From contig NW_024104413.1 in NCBI RefSeq assembly GCF_003945595.2, positions 584,001 to 648,000 of the forward strand: a stretch of DNA of 64,000 nt. The letters run 5' to 3'. The notes beneath the pieces are model-generated. The model saw only the letters and a list, made by a program, of their open reading frames with translations. It was not told the DNA's origin and made no database searches. The position numbers and the translations under genes were made by a program. This DNA is from Pipra filicauda. Lineage: Eukaryota > Chordata > Aves > Passeriformes > Pipridae. Positions 63,201 through 64,000 of the stretch are shown piece by piece (position 1 is the stretch's first letter; each line of letters begins with the position of its first letter).

Positions 63201-64000
63201 TCTAGGTTTTCACCGCCAGGATTCTTCTTGATGTGTTTCATGCCCATCTTGTTCTTCACCCCGCAAGACAAAAAAAAAATTAAATCTCCAAATGGTGCAG
63301 CATTTTCTAAGCTACAGTGTTCCTTTCTAGGATATTCTACATGGTATTTTATATTTTATGCTTATCTTTGTCTTTAGTAACAAGTAACTGTTGCAGATTT
63401 TATCCTCTCAAGGAATGTCCCAGGCACCTTGTGTAAGCTACTTGTTAACAAGTGCTTCTTCCAGTGAGGTGAAAATTCAGTTGTTTCAAGTTTTTTGGTC
63501 TTTCTCTATTAAAATAATAGACTTCATATTTTAGAGGTGTTAAAATGTTTTATGTGGTGAAGTAAATATAGAATATACTGCTCTCCGTGTAAATCAAGTA
63601 AAATAGGGCAGTATTTTAAGCTGACTGGCATCAGTGGCAGAGGCAATAAGACTGTTCAAGCAAAATTGGTAGACACCCTAAAATTTGCCATTTGGGGGCT
63701 ATATTCCAAGTGGCATATCAAGCATATTGTCTGGCTGGAGACTGACACAAAGTGATCATAATAGGTCTGTGTTCTTGTTTCTGCATAGCTTAGTTGTAAT
63801 TTTCATTTTTAGTAATTTGGCCACAATTATAATCATGTTCATTTTAGTGACGTGAAAAAAATCTGTTGTTGAATGTCACTTGGTGTTTCCTGTGATACTA
63901 ATAGAACAAAATTACTGGCTTTCAGAAATTAGATTTTATTTTACAGATTAGTGGTTTTTTTCCCCAGTAAAACCCTTTGAATAACATGTTTGGGAGTATT
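57275..64000 (+). other. ZFYVE28: ZFYVE28 downstream intron, no further exon found
   Basis: This sequence follows donor GTAATA at 57275. No peptide resembling the C-terminal helical region or the FYVE finger (RRKHHCR-type motif) is present in any frame, so those exons lie beyond the window. A large antisense CR1 occupies about 61297-62283. The rest is AT-rich with nothing recognised. Confidence 0.75.
61297..62283 (-). mobile_element. CR1 LINE fragment, about 1 kb
   Basis: The + strand starts CATGGAATCATGAAACAGCC, then AGGTTGGAAAGGACCTCAGA (a CR1 3' end complement). It continues through GGTGAGGTCCCCTGGAGCC, TTCATGGCCCTCC and AACTGGACACAAGTAGTACT to CCAGTTTCTTGCCCAACTGA. This covers the 3' UTR and the end of ORF2 in CR1 order. 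The copy is on the - strand and has no intact ORF. Confidence 0.86.

Noticed and set aside
57275..64000. Search for the FYVE finger and C-terminal exons
   Set aside because: No RRKHHCR-like or paired-cysteine finger was found in any frame, so the exons are taken to lie beyond the window.
1..64000. CRISPR arrays, tRNA or rRNA genes, prokaryotic operons or defence systems
   Set aside because: No regular spacer-repeat pattern, cloverleaf or compact gene layout was seen; the sequence is vertebrate intron.

Overview
This window is non-coding-rich vertebrate DNA, almost certainly from a bird. The evidence is AT-rich introns with GT/AG (and one GC/AG) splice sites, many truncated CR1 LINEs with the usual 3' octamer-like ends, and two solo LTRs of a type common in neoavian birds. 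No mammalian SINEs, prokaryotic genes, tRNA, rRNA or CRISPR arrays are visible. A non-galliform bird is the best guess; turtle or crocodilian is less likely.

One protein-coding gene explains all convincing coding sequence: ZFYVE28 (lateral signaling target protein 2 homolog, LST2), on the + strand. Eight coding exons are in the window: 6631-6771, 25868-26005, 28823-29025, 30751-30840, 33360-33449, 36474-36575, 44371-45732 and 57170-57274. Their phases join without a break (0, 0, 2, 2, 2, 2, 2, 2), giving 2231 nt or about 743 codons. The first six plus the start of the seventh encode the conserved N-terminal LST2 region. The large seventh exon encodes the acidic, serine-rich, probably disordered linker. 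The last is a small serine-rich exon that may be alternatively spliced. The initiating exon lies upstream, and the exons for the conserved C-terminal helices and the PI3P-binding FYVE finger lie downstream, so the gene is cut at both ends. LST2 proteins act on endosomes to promote degradation of activated EGF receptor.

Region by region: 1-6630 is intron 1 or 5' flank with no gene seen. 6772-25867 is a 19-kb intron holding a + strand solo LTR (about 7464-7994) and CR1 fragments, including one with its reverse transcriptase region deleted. 26006-36473 holds four short introns and exons, one CR1 copy on each strand and an AT-rich repeat patch. 36576-44370 begins with a non-canonical GC donor and contains a 32-bp tandem repeat and a - strand solo LTR (43234-43808). 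45733-57169 contains an old, diverged CR1/L3-like copy and a longer CR1 with recognisable reverse transcriptase motifs. 57275-64000 is intron with one large antisense CR1 (about 61297-62283).

I see no new multi-gene system. The observations most worth following are the GC-AG intron, the phase-neutral serine-rich exon, conserved short islands (including a CxCCxxC cluster) in the disordered linker, and the strand bias and structures of the repeats. Statements about the human protein are from memory and were not checked by alignment.
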